Shown here in pieces: positions 33,955-43,915 of a DNA stretch of 64,000 bases. The stretch's first letter is position 1; the number at the start of each line of letters is the position of its first letter. The notes below the pieces were generated by a model. It worked only from the letters and a program-made list of their open reading frames with translations. It was not told where the DNA came from and did no database searches. The position numbers were made by a program, and so were the translations under genes. The DNA is from UBA2767 sp965228625. GTDB taxonomy: Bacteria; Pseudomonadota; Alphaproteobacteria; Rhizobiales; Methyloligellaceae. The stretch is taken from positions 3,968,001 to 4,032,000 of the forward strand of contig OZ245829.1 in assembly GCA_965228625.1 (NCBI GenBank). The letters run 5' to 3'.

Positions 33955-36900
33955 ATGCTGTCGGAGTTCTTCATTGACCGGCCGAAATTCGCATTCGTAA
34001 TTTCGATCGTGATCACCATCGTCGGTGCGATCGCGATCTATTTCATCCCGATTTCCGAGTACCCGGACATCGCCCCGCCGCAGGTTGTCGTGAACGCGCA
34101 GTATCCAGGCGCCAACGCGTCGGACATTGCGAAGTCGGTGGCCGTGCCCATCGAGACGCAGGTCAATGGCGTCGACAACATGATCTACATGTCGTCGACC
34201 AGTTCGAACAACGGCACCTATCAGCTCACCGTGACTTTTGCGGTCGGAACCGACCCGGATATCGCCGCGGTCAACGTGCAGAACCGGGTATCGCTCGCCA
34301 CGCCGCAGCTCCCGCAGTCGGTGGTTCAGCAGGGCGTCACGACAAAGAAGCAGTCGAGCAGCATGCTGCTGGTGATCAATCTGATCTCGCCCAACAGCAC
34401 GCACGATGAGATCTTTCTCAGCAACTACGCGACGATCAACATGCAGGACGCGCTGGCCCGAATTCCGGGCGTCGGAAGCGTGTCCCAATTCGGCCCGCTC
34501 GACTATTCCATGCGGGTCTGGATCGATCCCGACAAGCTCACCGCGCTCAATCTGACGTCCACGGACGTTTCGAACGCCATCCAGTCGCAGAGCCTGGAAG
34601 CATCGGCGGGCCAGATCGGTGCGCCGCCTTACGGTGCCCAATCGGAGTTTCAGTTCACCCTGCAGGCGAAGGGTCGCCTCGACTCGGTCAACGAGTTCGA
34701 GAACATCATCGTACGCGCGAACCCGGATGGCTCGATGGTGCGCGTGAAGGATGTTGCTCGCGTGGAACTCGGGTCGCGGTCATACGCCGCGAATTCGGCG
34801 CTCAACAACACGCCGGCGGCATCTATCGCCATCTATCAGGCCTCGGGCGCCAATGCACTCGACGTTGCCAGTCAGATCTATTCCGAGATCAAGGTCCTCG
34901 AAAAATCATTCCCGGAGGATGTGGAATACAAGCTCCTCTATGACATTACCAAGGCGGTGCGTGAATCGGTTGACGAGATCGTCAAGACGCTGGCCATTAC
35001 CGGTGGTCTCGTCATCGGCGTGACGTTCCTGTTCCTGACGAACTGGCGCTCGACGCTGATCCCGGCCATCGGAATCCCGGTCTCGCTGATCGGAACCGTC
35101 GCTGTGCTCTACATCATCGGGTTTTCCGCCAACCTGATCACGCTCTTCGCGATCATTCTCGCAATTACGCTGGTCGTCGACGATTCCATTGTCATCACCG
35201 AAAACGTCGAACGCATCATGGAGGAAGAGGGACTCCCTCCGCGCGAAGCGACGATCAAGGCCATGAACCAGGTCACGCGGCCGATCATCGCCACGACCTT
35301 TGTCCTGCTCGCCGTGTTCGTACCGGTCTGCTTCTTCCCCGGCATAACGGGTGAAGTCTATTTGCAGTTCGCACTGACCATCACCATTGCCTTCACGCTC
35401 TCCGCCATCAATGCGCTGACACTGGGACCGGTTCTTTGCGTCACGTTGCTGAAAAAGAAGCCGGCCGCTCCGCGCGGCCTGTTGGCGCTGTTCCCGAACT
35501 TTGTCGAGAAATGCCGGAACGTCTACGTCAAGATCGTGGAGTTTCTGCTCGCGCGGCTGGTGCTCGCGATGATTATCCTCGTCGCATTTTTCGCCGGTAC
35601 GGTCTTCATGATCGCGAAAGTTCCGACCGGTTTCGTGCCGCTCGAGGACAAGGGCGTTCTGCTGGTGAACGTACAGCTTCCCGATGGCGCGGCGCTGCGC
35701 CGCACGGACGAGGTTGCGGCGAAGATGTCGACCATGATCAGGGACATGGACGGCGTTCAGGATGTGATTTCGGTGACCGGATACAGCATCCTTGCCGGCG
35801 CCGGCTCCAATTACGCGCTGATCATTCCGATCCTGACGCCGTGGAGCGAGCGGACGAGTTCGGAGCTCAGATGGTTCAATATTCTTGAACGCATGGACGC
35901 GAAGCTGGCGACGGTTCCGGAGGCCGAAGCCTTTGTGCTTCCACTGCCGCCGATCGACGGGCTGGGGCTAAGCGGTGGTGTCACGGGCCAGCTCCAGGAC
36001 AATGCCGGGCGCCCGATACAGGACCTCGCCTCGGTCACGCGGGCGCTTGTCGTTGCCGCCAACGAACGGCCGGAATTCTTGCGTTTCTTCACCACGCTTT
36101 CAGCGGGCGCACCGCAGTATTTCCTGGAAATCGATCGGGTGAAGGCCGAGTCGCTCGGTATTCCGGTCAGCACGATTTTTGACGCCCTGAAGGCCAATCT
36201 GGGGAGTGCGTACGTCAACAACTTCAACCTGTTTGACGAGCAATACTGGGTCATCATTTCAGCCGATGCGAAGTACCGCGATTCCCTGACGGATATCGGC
36301 CGGATCCAGGTTCGCAACCCGCAGGGCGACATGGTGCCTCTGGCGGCAATGGTCGAGATGAAATCGGTGATCGGTCCGGAAGCCGTGAACCGGTACAACC
36401 TGGTCCAGACCGCGCCGCTGCAGGGCATGACGGCAACCGGGTACAGCACCGGGCAGGCCATTGCCGCGATCGATGAGATTGCCGACAGCGTGCTGCCGGA
36501 AGGCTACGAAGTCGAATGGACCGGCATGTCCTTCCAGGAGGTCAAGGCGTCCGGCCTGATGATCTACATCTTCCTGTTCGCCTTCCTGTTCGCCTACCTG
36601 TTCCTCGTTGCGCAGTATGAGAGCTGGAGCCTGCCCGTGGCGGTCATGCTGTCCGCGATCTTCGCCGTGTTCGGCGCGATGCTGCCGCTCGCGCTGATAT
36701 CTTTGCTCAACAACAACCTCTATGCGCAGATCGGCATCGTGCTGCTGATCGGTTTGGCGGCCAAGAAAGCCATCATGCTGGTCGAGTTCTCCCGCGTTCG
36801 TCGCGAGGAGGGCGAGTCGATCTACGAGGCGGCGATGAGTTCTGCGCGCGTGCGCTTCCGTCCTGTCACCATGACGGGTGTGTGTTTCATTATCGGTGTG

Positions 36901-37092
36901 TTGCCGTTGGTCTTCGCAACCGGCGCCGGCGCCTCGAGCCGGATTTCGATCGGTGTTGTCGTCTTCTCGGGAATGATCTTCGATTCGATCGTCGGCCTGT
37001 TCTATATCCCGGTGCTCTACTACGCGTTCCAGACCATGCGCGAAAAATACGGCACGCAGCCGAAGGCGAAACCAAAGGCAAAAGCAACCTAG
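33955..37092 (+). CDS. RND multidrug efflux pump (AcrB/MexB, HAE1 family)
   Basis: 1045 residues. Typical segments are FFIDRPKFAFVISIVITIVG at the first helix, the porter-domain motif YLDIAPPQ-like PDIAPPQVVVNAQYPGA, the proton-relay Asp pair in ITLVVDDSIVITENVERIM (helix 4), and GIVLLIGLAAKKAIMLVEF in the second half. Trimeric pumps of this kind expel drugs, bile salts, solvents or secondary metabolites using the proton gradient. The acid/basic C-terminal tail is short. With the adaptor before it and TolC after it the tripartite system is complete; no local TetR regulator is present. Confidence 0.96.
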   Translation: MLSEFFIDRPKFAFVISIVITIVGAIAIYFIPISEYPDIAPPQVVVNAQYPGANASDIAKSVAVPIETQVNGVDNMIYMSSTSSNNGTYQLTVTFAVGTDPDIAAVNVQNRVSLATPQLPQSVVQQGVTTKKQSSSMLLVINLISPNSTHDEIFLSNYATINMQDALARIPGVGSVSQFGPLDYSMRVWIDPDKLTALNLTSTDVSNAIQSQSLEASAGQIGAPPYGAQSEFQFTLQAKGRLDSVNEFENIIVRANPDGSMVRVKDVARVELGSRSYAANSALNNTPAASIAIYQASGANALDVASQIYSEIKVLEKSFPEDVEYKLLYDITKAVRESVDEIVKTLAITGGLVIGVTFLFLTNWRSTLIPAIGIPVSLIGTVAVLYIIGFSANLITLFAIILAITLVVDDSIVITENVERIMEEEGLPPREATIKAMNQVTRPIIATTFVLLAVFVPVCFFPGITGEVYLQFALTITIAFTLSAINALTLGPVLCVTLLKKKPAAPRGLLALFPNFVEKCRNVYVKIVEFLLARLVLAMIILVAFFAGTVFMIAKVPTGFVPLEDKGVLLVNVQLPDGAALRRTDEVAAKMSTMIRDMDGVQDVISVTGYSILAGAGSNYALIIPILTPWSERTSSELRWFNILERMDAKLATVPEAEAFVLPLPPIDGLGLSGGVTGQLQDNAGRPIQDLASVTRALVVAANERPEFLRFFTTLSAGAPQYFLEIDRVKAESLGIPVSTIFDALKANLGSAYVNNFNLFDEQYWVIISADAKYRDSLTDIGRIQVRNPQGDMVPLAAMVEMKSVIGPEAVNRYNLVQTAPLQGMTATGYSTGQAIAAIDEIADSVLPEGYEVEWTGMSFQEVKASGLMIYIFLFAFLFAYLFLVAQYESWSLPVAVMLSAIFAVFGAMLPLALISLLNNNLYAQIGIVLLIGLAAKKAIMLVEFSRVRREEGESIYEAAMSSARVRFRPVTMTGVCFIIGVLPLVFATGAGASSRISIGVVVFSGMIFDSIVGLFYIPVLYYAFQTMREKYGTQPKAKPKAKAT

Positions 37093-37271
37093 GCTCCCCT
37101 TCCTGTGGACACAGAAATGCCCGCCGCGGCCTTTATCCTTCAAGCCGTATCGGTCAGCGGCTATAGTGGCCGGACGGACGGGGGCTGTGCGAAAAGGCTG
37201 GCCGTCGTTTTGTTTGCGCGCTTTCGGGCGCAGTGGCGTCTGATGGTCAGTCGCGTTGGGGGCGGGTCGGA

Positions 37272-38756
37272 ATGCGGATCATTCGTGCAGTCGGACCGGG
37301 AATTCTACATCGCCGGAGGCAAATGGCGGCCGGCGCTCTCTCGGGCGCGCTGCTTCTCTGCGCGGCCACGTCCGCGCATGCCGAAACACTGAATGCCGCC
37401 CTTGCATTGGCCTATACCAACAATCCGGAATTGCAGGCGGCGCGGGCGCAATTGCGTGCGACCGACGAAAACGTTCCACAGGCGCGATCGGGATTCCGGC
37501 CCTCAATCACGGGACAGGCTCAGGCAGGTCACGTGGACCGTGACCTCACACTCACCCGGCCGCTTCGCCGGAACATCCTGGATGAGTTTGGCCGCGAGAT
37601 TGATCTCGACAGCCGTGACGACCCGCGTGGCTATGCCCTCACGCTGAACCAGCCGCTGTTTCGCGGGTTTCAGACCATCAACACGGTGCGCGAAGCCGAA
37701 GCCAATGTGCTTGCCGCCCGCGAGAGCCTGCGCAACACCGAACAGACGACGCTGCTCAATGCCGCGACCGCCTACATGGATGTGATCCAGAATCAGGCGA
37801 CGGTCGGGCTGCAGAGAAACAACGTGACTGTTCTCACGGATTATCTGGCATCCAACGAGAGGCGTTTCAATGCCGGCGCATTGACGGAGACCGATCTTGC
37901 GCAATCGAAGGCACAGCGCGCGGCCTCGACGGCGGCCCTTGAGGGCGCCCGCGGCCAGCTCAAGTCGAGTGAAGCGACGTATTTCGAGGTGATCGGGCGG
38001 CGTCCCGGTGTGCTTCGGCAGCCGGCGTCAATCGCCCGATTGCTTCCGCGTACACTTGGCGAGGCGATCGAGATCTCGCAACGCGAGCATCCGGCGGTCG
38101 TCTCCGCGTTGTTTCAGGAGGAAGCCGCCCGCAATGCGGTGGCCGCCGCGCGCGGCAAGATGCTTCCGCAGGTCGATTTGCAGCTCCAGCATTCACGTGA
38201 GCTCGACTCCTCCAGCATCGTCGAGGAGAAAAGCGATACCTCTGCCTTCGTCCGGATGACGGTTCCCTTGTACCAGGGGGGTGCGCCGTCCTCGCAGGTG
38301 CGCCAGGCCAAGCAGACCCTGTTCCAGCGGCAGGAGGAGGTGCGTCAGGCCCGCCTGCAGGTGCGTTCCGGCGTGGTATCCGCATGGTCGCAACTCGCCT
38401 CCGCGCGCGCGCAACTCATCTCGAACCGTGTCGCGGCCACGGCGAACGATACCGCCCTTGAGGGAACACGCCGCGAGGAAAAGGCGGGCACACGGACCGT
38501 GCTGGACGTGCTAAACGCGCAACAGACGGCGTTGTCGTCCCGGGTTCAGCTCGTCGTGGATGATCGCAACGTGGTGGTTGCGAGCTATACGCTGCTTTCG
38601 GCGATCGGCCGCCTGAGCGCGCTCAATCTGCGCCTGGCGGTGGAGCTCTACGACGCGGAGGCCTACTACCGGTTTGTCCGCCGGAAGCTCTGGGGCACCC
38701 GCGTCGAGCCCCCGGGAACCTGGGTTGAGCGAGATCAAGGCCGTGGCTCACGTTGA
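37272..38756 (+). CDS. TolC family outer membrane efflux protein
   Basis: 494 residues from the ATG at 37272, preceded by a G-rich stretch and giving a signal peptide with a basic start (MRIIRAVGPGILHRRR) and a cut at AHA-ET. In-frame starts at 37233 and 37323 are alternatives; the latter would have an uncharged n-region. The two TolC repeats each begin with an ALALAYTNNPELQAARAQLR-like helix and a YALTLNQPLFRGFQT-type strand; the second has VRMTVPLYQGGAPSSQVRQA. It forms the outer-membrane exit duct for the RND pump encoded 180 bases upstream. Confidence 0.93.
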   Translation: MRIIRAVGPGILHRRRQMAAGALSGALLLCAATSAHAETLNAALALAYTNNPELQAARAQLRATDENVPQARSGFRPSITGQAQAGHVDRDLTLTRPLRRNILDEFGREIDLDSRDDPRGYALTLNQPLFRGFQTINTVREAEANVLAARESLRNTEQTTLLNAATAYMDVIQNQATVGLQRNNVTVLTDYLASNERRFNAGALTETDLAQSKAQRAASTAALEGARGQLKSSEATYFEVIGRRPGVLRQPASIARLLPRTLGEAIEISQREHPAVVSALFQEEAARNAVAAARGKMLPQVDLQLQHSRELDSSSIVEEKSDTSAFVRMTVPLYQGGAPSSQVRQAKQTLFQRQEEVRQARLQVRSGVVSAWSQLASARAQLISNRVAATANDTALEGTRREEKAGTRTVLDVLNAQQTALSSRVQLVVDDRNVVVASYTLLSAIGRLSALNLRLAVELYDAEAYYRFVRRKLWGTRVEPPGTWVERDQGRGSR

Positions 38757-38872
38757 ATCGTAATCAACCATAGGTAGAATTCCTTCGATTTCCTGTTTGT
38801 CTGGAAGGCAACCCGTTATAAATCTCCGGAAATTTTCTCCGATCGGAACCGCTGCCCGGTGCGGGAGGACCA

Positions 38873-40579
38873 ATGGAATTGCTCGACAAGCTGTTTGACG
38901 CAGCGCCGCTCCTTGCACTCTTCATCACCGTCGGACTCGGCTACATCCTCGGAAAGTTCACGGTCGGCCGCTTCGTGCTCGGCGGTGTCGCGGGTACGCT
39001 GATCGTCGGGGTGCTGATCGGCCAGCTCGACATCAAGCTCGACCCCAGCATCAAGACGGTGTTCTTTGCCCTGTTCATCTACGCCGTCGGCTACCAGGGC
39101 GGTCCACAGTTCTTCCAGTCGATCAACAGGCAGACGGTCAATCAACTCATTTCCGCATTCGTCATGTGCTTCGTCGGTCTGCTCTGCGTTCTGGCGGCGG
39201 CGTGGATGTTCGATCTCGACCGCGGAACGGCGGCCGGACTCGCCGCCGGCGGGCTTACGCAATCGGCGATCCTGGGTACCGCTGGCGACGCGATTTCCAA
39301 GCTTGACGTGTCACCGGAGCAGATCAAGACGATGCAGACCAACGTCGCCGTCGGATATGCGGTGACCTACATCTTCGGATCCCTCGGGCCGATCATCGTC
39401 GCCACGTGGTTCATCCCCATGGTGATGGGATGGGACATCCGAACGGAGGCGGTCAAGCTGGCCCGGTCCATCTCAGGCGGCCGTCCCGAGCTTGACCCGG
39501 GTCAGTTCGATGCCATCAAGCGCGTTTCGACCCGGGTCTACAAGGTCGCCGCGTCCAGCAAGGCGAACGGCACGACCGTCTCGGCGGCTCATGGCAATAT
39601 GTTCAAGACGAAGATCGAGGCGATCTTCCGCAATGGCAAAGAGCTCGACCTGACGGATCAGACCAAGATCAAGTCGGGCGATATTGTCGCCGTCACCGGC
39701 CTGATATCCGAACTAGCGAAGACGGAAGGGTATCTCGGGACGGAAGTTCAGGCGCCTGCGGGATTTCAGTTGGTCGAGGAGGCGCGGGAGATCATTCTGA
39801 CCAACAAGCTGCTCGCCGGTCACACCATCCAGGAGATCAATGACAATGTGAGCGCCGATCTGCGGCGCGGCATTTACGCGATCCGCATCAGGCGGGCGGG
39901 TCACGACTTGCCCCTTTTGCCCGGACTGCACCTGCGTCAGGGCGATGAGCTCCATCTTGTCGGCACCCCGAAGGACCTCGACCGGGTTGAAGCGAAAATC
40001 GGTTACAAGATACCGGGAGGCGCGATCACCGACTTCATCTTCTTCGGGTTCGGCATGGCGCTCGGTATTCTTGTGGGGATGGGCACGGTCAAGCTCGCAG
40101 GCGTTCCCGTCACGCTGGGCACCGGCGGCGGATGCCTTCTTTCCGGACTGCTGTTCGGATGGCTGCGCAGCACGCACCCGCGTTTCGCCGCGCTGCCGAC
40201 CGGTGCATCGAACTTCCTGCGCGACTTTGGCCTCGCGGTGTTCGTTGCCGTCGTGGGTCTGACGGCCGGACCACAGGCCTTCGTCACGATCCAGAAGTTC
40301 GGTTTGACGCTTTTGCTGCTCGGAGTCGCGGTAACGATCATCCCCCAGATCGTTGTTTTCTATTTCTCATATTACGTTCTGAAGATACGCAACCCGATCG
40401 AGGCCCTGGCCTGTCTCGTCGGCGGGCGCAGTGCCAATCCGGGTTTTGCCGCACTGCTGTCGAAGGCTGGAAACGCTACACCGGTCCCGATCTTCACGGT
40501 CACCTATGCCGTGGCGAACGTCTTTCTGACCCTATGGGGGCCGCTCATCGTCGGCATCATAACCAAGAATGCCGGCTAG
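38873..40579 (+). CDS. aspT: Aspartate:alanine exchanger family transporter
   Basis: 568 residues. Two hydrophobic halves (about 10-190 and 385-568) flank a cytoplasmic region (about 205-380) with two RCK_C/TrkA_C-like domains, the AspT/YidE (AAE family) layout. Helices include LALFITVGLGYILGKFTVGRFVLGG and the C-terminal ACLVGGRSANPGFAALLSKAGN. The next gene is aspartate 4-decarboxylase, 25 bases away, so electrogenic Asp(in)/Ala(out) exchange is the likely function. The ribosome binding site GGGAGGACC precedes the ATG. The 116-base gap before it contains TATAAAT at 38817, a possible -10. Confidence 0.9.
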   Translation: MELLDKLFDAAPLLALFITVGLGYILGKFTVGRFVLGGVAGTLIVGVLIGQLDIKLDPSIKTVFFALFIYAVGYQGGPQFFQSINRQTVNQLISAFVMCFVGLLCVLAAAWMFDLDRGTAAGLAAGGLTQSAILGTAGDAISKLDVSPEQIKTMQTNVAVGYAVTYIFGSLGPIIVATWFIPMVMGWDIRTEAVKLARSISGGRPELDPGQFDAIKRVSTRVYKVAASSKANGTTVSAAHGNMFKTKIEAIFRNGKELDLTDQTKIKSGDIVAVTGLISELAKTEGYLGTEVQAPAGFQLVEEAREIILTNKLLAGHTIQEINDNVSADLRRGIYAIRIRRAGHDLPLLPGLHLRQGDELHLVGTPKDLDRVEAKIGYKIPGGAITDFIFFGFGMALGILVGMGTVKLAGVPVTLGTGGGCLLSGLLFGWLRSTHPRFAALPTGASNFLRDFGLAVFVAVVGLTAGPQAFVTIQKFGLTLLLLGVAVTIIPQIVVFYFSYYVLKIRNPIEALACLVGGRSANPGFAALLSKAGNATPVPIFTVTYAVANVFLTLWGPLIVGIITKNAG

Positions 40580-40604
40580 CGATCTTTAGTGAGGAGTGTC
40601 TGCA

Positions 40605-42203
40605 ATGGCCGACCTGGATCTCAGTGCATACGCCAAGCTCAGCCCATTCGAGCTCAAGGACAAGCTGATTGAAATCGCGTCATCCGACTCCGAACGGATG
40701 ATGCTCAATGCCGGGCGCGGCAACCCGAACTTCCTGGCGACCCTGCCGCGGCGCGCGTTTCTGCGGCTTGGTGATTTCGCCATCCGCGAGGCGGAGCGTT
40801 CCTACGCCTACCTCAACAGCGGTTTCGGCGGCCTGCCGGAGCAGAAGGGCATGGTCGAGCGCTACGAGACGTTCGCCCAGGGGCACGAAGATACCGAGGG
40901 CGTGAAATTCCTTCTGTCGGCGATCACCTATGTGAGAGATCGGCTCGGTCTCGATCAGGAGGAATTTTTGGCCGAGGCGGTCTCCGCCTTTCTCGGCTGC
41001 AACTATCCCGTTCCGCCGCGCATGCTGGCCTATGCAGAAGCCATCGTGAAAGCGTATCTCGAGCAGGAGATGTATGGCAGCGCGCCGCGCATCGGCGGCG
41101 ACTTCTCGATCTTCGCGACCGAAGGCGGGACGGCGGCCATGACATATGTCTTCGAGACGATGCGCTTCAACCACCTCATCCAGCCGGGCGACAAGATTGC
41201 ATTGGCGACGCCCATTTTCTCGCCCTATCTGGAAATTCCGCCATTGCCGGAATACGAGATGCCGATGATCGACGTGCGGATGGACGAGGAGGAGGACTGG
41301 CAGATTCCGGCATCCGAGCTCAAGAAGCTCGAAGACCCGTCCATCAAGATCTTCTGCCTGGTCAATCCGGCCAATCCGCCGTCGGTCAAGCTCTCGGATG
41401 CGGGACTGGATGCGCTTGCGAAGCTCATCGAGACGAAGCGGCCGGATCTTTTCATTGTCACCGACGACGTCTACGGCACGTTTGCTGACGACTTCGTCTC
41501 GCTGTTCGCCAAATGCCCGCGCAACACCATGTGCGTCTATTCCTTCTCGAAGTATTTCGGCGCAACCGGGTGGCGTCTCGGCGCCATGGCCCTCCATGAC
41601 GACAATGCGTTCGATGATGCGCTCGCCGCGCTTCCCGAAAAGGCGAAGAAAGACCTCGACCAACGCTATTCGTCGCTTGCGACGAAACCGCGGGAGATCC
41701 GGTTCATCGACCGGCTGGTGGCCGACAGCCGCGCGGTTGCCCTCAACCACACCGCTGGCCTGTCGACGCCGCAGCAACTGCAGATGACCCTGTTCGCGCT
41801 GTCCGGCCTGATGGACCTCGAGAGCCGTTACAAGAACGGCGCCAAGCGGATCATCCGGCACCGGTTCGCAACCCTTTGCAACAATATCGGAATCAAGGCG
41901 GACCAGAGCGAAAACGAAGTGCACTACTACTATCTGATCGATCTCGAGAAGCTGGGCCGCCGGCTCTTCGGGGATGCCTTCGCCAAGTGGTTCAGCGCGG
42001 GCGATCGCGGCACCGACTTCTTGTTCCGTCTCGCCGACGAGACTGGGGTGGTACTGCTGCCGGGCAAGGGGTTTGAGGTGGTCGATGCATCCGTTCGCGT
42101 GTCGCTCGCCAACCTCACCGACGCGGATTATGCGGCGATCGGAAAATTCACCCGAAAGGTGCTCGAAGAGTTCCACGATGAGTTCAAGAAGAACGCCAAG
42201 TGA
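40605..42203 (+). CDS. aspD: Aspartate 4-decarboxylase (bifunctional with aspartate aminotransferase activity)
   Basis: 532 residues from the ATG at 40605 behind GAGGAG; this is the long form typical of AspD/Asd rather than of ordinary aminotransferases (about 400). MLNAGRGNPNFLATLPRRAF near the N-terminus, CLVNPANPPSVKLSD and the Schiff-base Lys in YSFSKYFGATGWRLG (about residue 315) are characteristic. It converts L-aspartate to L-alanine and CO2, consuming a proton in the cytoplasm. Coupled to AspT it builds a proton-motive force, so the pair works like a bacterial decarboxylation battery. Confidence 0.93.
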   Translation: MADLDLSAYAKLSPFELKDKLIEIASSDSERMMLNAGRGNPNFLATLPRRAFLRLGDFAIREAERSYAYLNSGFGGLPEQKGMVERYETFAQGHEDTEGVKFLLSAITYVRDRLGLDQEEFLAEAVSAFLGCNYPVPPRMLAYAEAIVKAYLEQEMYGSAPRIGGDFSIFATEGGTAAMTYVFETMRFNHLIQPGDKIALATPIFSPYLEIPPLPEYEMPMIDVRMDEEEDWQIPASELKKLEDPSIKIFCLVNPANPPSVKLSDAGLDALAKLIETKRPDLFIVTDDVYGTFADDFVSLFAKCPRNTMCVYSFSKYFGATGWRLGAMALHDDNAFDDALAALPEKAKKDLDQRYSSLATKPREIRFIDRLVADSRAVALNHTAGLSTPQQLQMTLFALSGLMDLESRYKNGAKRIIRHRFATLCNNIGIKADQSENEVHYYYLIDLEKLGRRLFGDAFAKWFSAGDRGTDFLFRLADETGVVLLPGKGFEVVDASVRVSLANLTDADYAAIGKFTRKVLEEFHDEFKKNAK

Positions 42204-42573
42204 TCTCTCCACTTCGCGCCAGGGGAATGAGCCCGTCTTTGCGCACCTGACGCCGAATGGCGCAGGCATGGGTTGGTCAGTGTCTCTTTTGCGGCAAATC
42301 GCCACAACCAAATCGTATTCGCTGACTGCCCGCGTGCGTGCTCCGGTCCGCTAGTGCCTTGGATTCACGTGGCAATTCGCAAGATCCGATCCACTTGGAT
42401 AACTTAGAACAAGTCTAAGATATTGATTTAGTTGGCGCTTTTCGACATTCTGTTAAAAGATGACAATTGACTTCATCAATTCAAACCGCTGTGTTCACAT
42501 GGACCTTCGAGAGTCGGTCCACCAACGTCAATCCGATGCCGGGGCCTTGAACCTCGACTATTGGGGGAAAAAG
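42204..42573 (+). promoter_or_regulatory. Upstream region of the iron-limitation operon with an Irr-box-like palindrome
   Basis: 370 bases without a supported gene. At 42403-42419 lies the inverted repeat CTTAGA-ACAAG-TCTAAG, close to the alphaproteobacterial iron control element bound by Irr (TTAGAA...TTCTAA core). The surroundings (42395-42470) are A/T-rich, as expected for a promoter, with TTAAAA near 42453. The imelysin coding start follows about 155 bases downstream. Regulation by iron through Irr is inferred from the palindrome plus the operon content; RirA or Fur control is the alternative. Confidence 0.5.
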
Positions 42574-43872
42574 ATGATCGCTTCAGTTTTTCGGTGCGCC
42601 TCGTGTCGCGCCCTGTACACATTCGTCATTGCCGGAATTTTCATTGCCCTGGCCACGCAGGCTTGGGCGAAGGTCTCCGTCAAGGACGTCGTCAAGACCT
42701 ACGCCGATATCGCCCATGCGGGATACGAGGACTCCCTTCTCACCGCAAAGGAACTCCAAACCGCGATTGACGCTCTCCTTGCCAAGCCCGACGACAAGAC
42801 CCTGCAGGCGGCAAGGGACGCCTGGCTGGCCGCCCGCGTTCCCTATCAGCAGACCGAAGTCTTCCGTTTTGGTAATCCGGTCGTGGATGACTGGGAGGGC
42901 AAGGTCAATGCCTGGCCGCTCGATGAAGGGCTCATCGACTATGTCGCCGACATCTACGGCACCGAGTCCGATGAAAACGAACTCTATGCCGCCAACATCA
43001 TCGCCAACAAGAGCCTGAAGATCGGCGGGCAGCAGATCGAGGTCCCGAAGATTACCAAGTCGCTGCTGACCAACGTGCTGCACGAAGCCGGTGAAATCGA
43101 AGCGAATGTCGCGACCGGATATCATGCCGTGGAGTTCATGCTCTGGGGACAGGATCTGAACGGTACCGATAAGGGTGCGGGAAACCGACCGGCGACGGAC
43201 TACGATCCCGAGAACTGCACCAACGGAAACTGCGAGCGTCGCGCCGAGTATCTGCGCGTCGTCACGGACCTCCTGATCGATGACTTGAACTGGATTGTCG
43301 CGCAGTGGGCGCCTGACGGTCCGGCCCGCAAAGAACTGATGGGCAGCCCGGACGCGATCGCGTTGACCCGCATCTTCACCGGTCTCGGCAGCTTGTCCTA
43401 TGGTGAACTCGCGGGCGAGCGGATGAAGCTCGGTCTGCTGATCCATGATCCGGAAGAGGAGCATGACTGCTTCTCCGACAACACGCACAATTCCCACTAT
43501 TACAATCAGGTCGGCATGCAGAACGTCTATCTCGGACGTTACAAGCGCTTCGACGGATCGACCTTTTCGGGGGCCAGCGTCTCCGATCTGGTCAAGGCCA
43601 AGTCCCCGGATGTCGACAAGGCACTGAGGGCGGCGCTTGACAAGACGCTCGCGGACATGGCTGCGATGGTCAAACGCGCTGAAACGGTCGAGGCGTATGA
43701 CCAGATGATCGGCGAGGGGAACAAGGAGGGGAATGCCGTTGTCCAGGCGGCCATTGATGCCCTGCTGGAACAGACCAAGGCCATCGAACGCGCCATCGCC
43801 GCGCTCGACCTGAAATCCATCGAGTTCGAGGGCTCGGACAGCCTCGACGATCCGGACAAAGTGAAAGGTTGA
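42574..43872 (+). CDS. Imelysin family iron-regulated periplasmic protein (IrpA-like)
   Basis: 432 residues from the ATG at 42574, which has GGGGGAAA before it and gives a clear signal peptide (FVIAGIFIALATQAWA cleaved before KVS). In-frame upstream starts are discarded. The imelysin GxHxxE motif is present as TGYHAVEFMLWGQDL (about 181-195), and a second repeat half starts near 265. Two Asp/Asn/Cys-rich loops (ENCTNGNCERRAEY, EEEHDCFSDNTHNSHY) are typical of IrpA. Proteins of this family are induced by iron starvation and are thought to bind iron or haem outside the cytoplasm. It heads the four-gene set that follows. Confidence 0.92.
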   Translation: MIASVFRCASCRALYTFVIAGIFIALATQAWAKVSVKDVVKTYADIAHAGYEDSLLTAKELQTAIDALLAKPDDKTLQAARDAWLAARVPYQQTEVFRFGNPVVDDWEGKVNAWPLDEGLIDYVADIYGTESDENELYAANIIANKSLKIGGQQIEVPKITKSLLTNVLHEAGEIEANVATGYHAVEFMLWGQDLNGTDKGAGNRPATDYDPENCTNGNCERRAEYLRVVTDLLIDDLNWIVAQWAPDGPARKELMGSPDAIALTRIFTGLGSLSYGELAGERMKLGLLIHDPEEEHDCFSDNTHNSHYYNQVGMQNVYLGRYKRFDGSTFSGASVSDLVKAKSPDVDKALRAALDKTLADMAAMVKRAETVEAYDQMIGEGNKEGNAVVQAAIDALLEQTKAIERAIAALDLKSIEFEGSDSLDDPDKVKG

Positions 43873-43915
43873 ACGCCAGGCCGGGTCCGGGCGGCGCCAT
43901 GGTGTCCGGCGGCAA

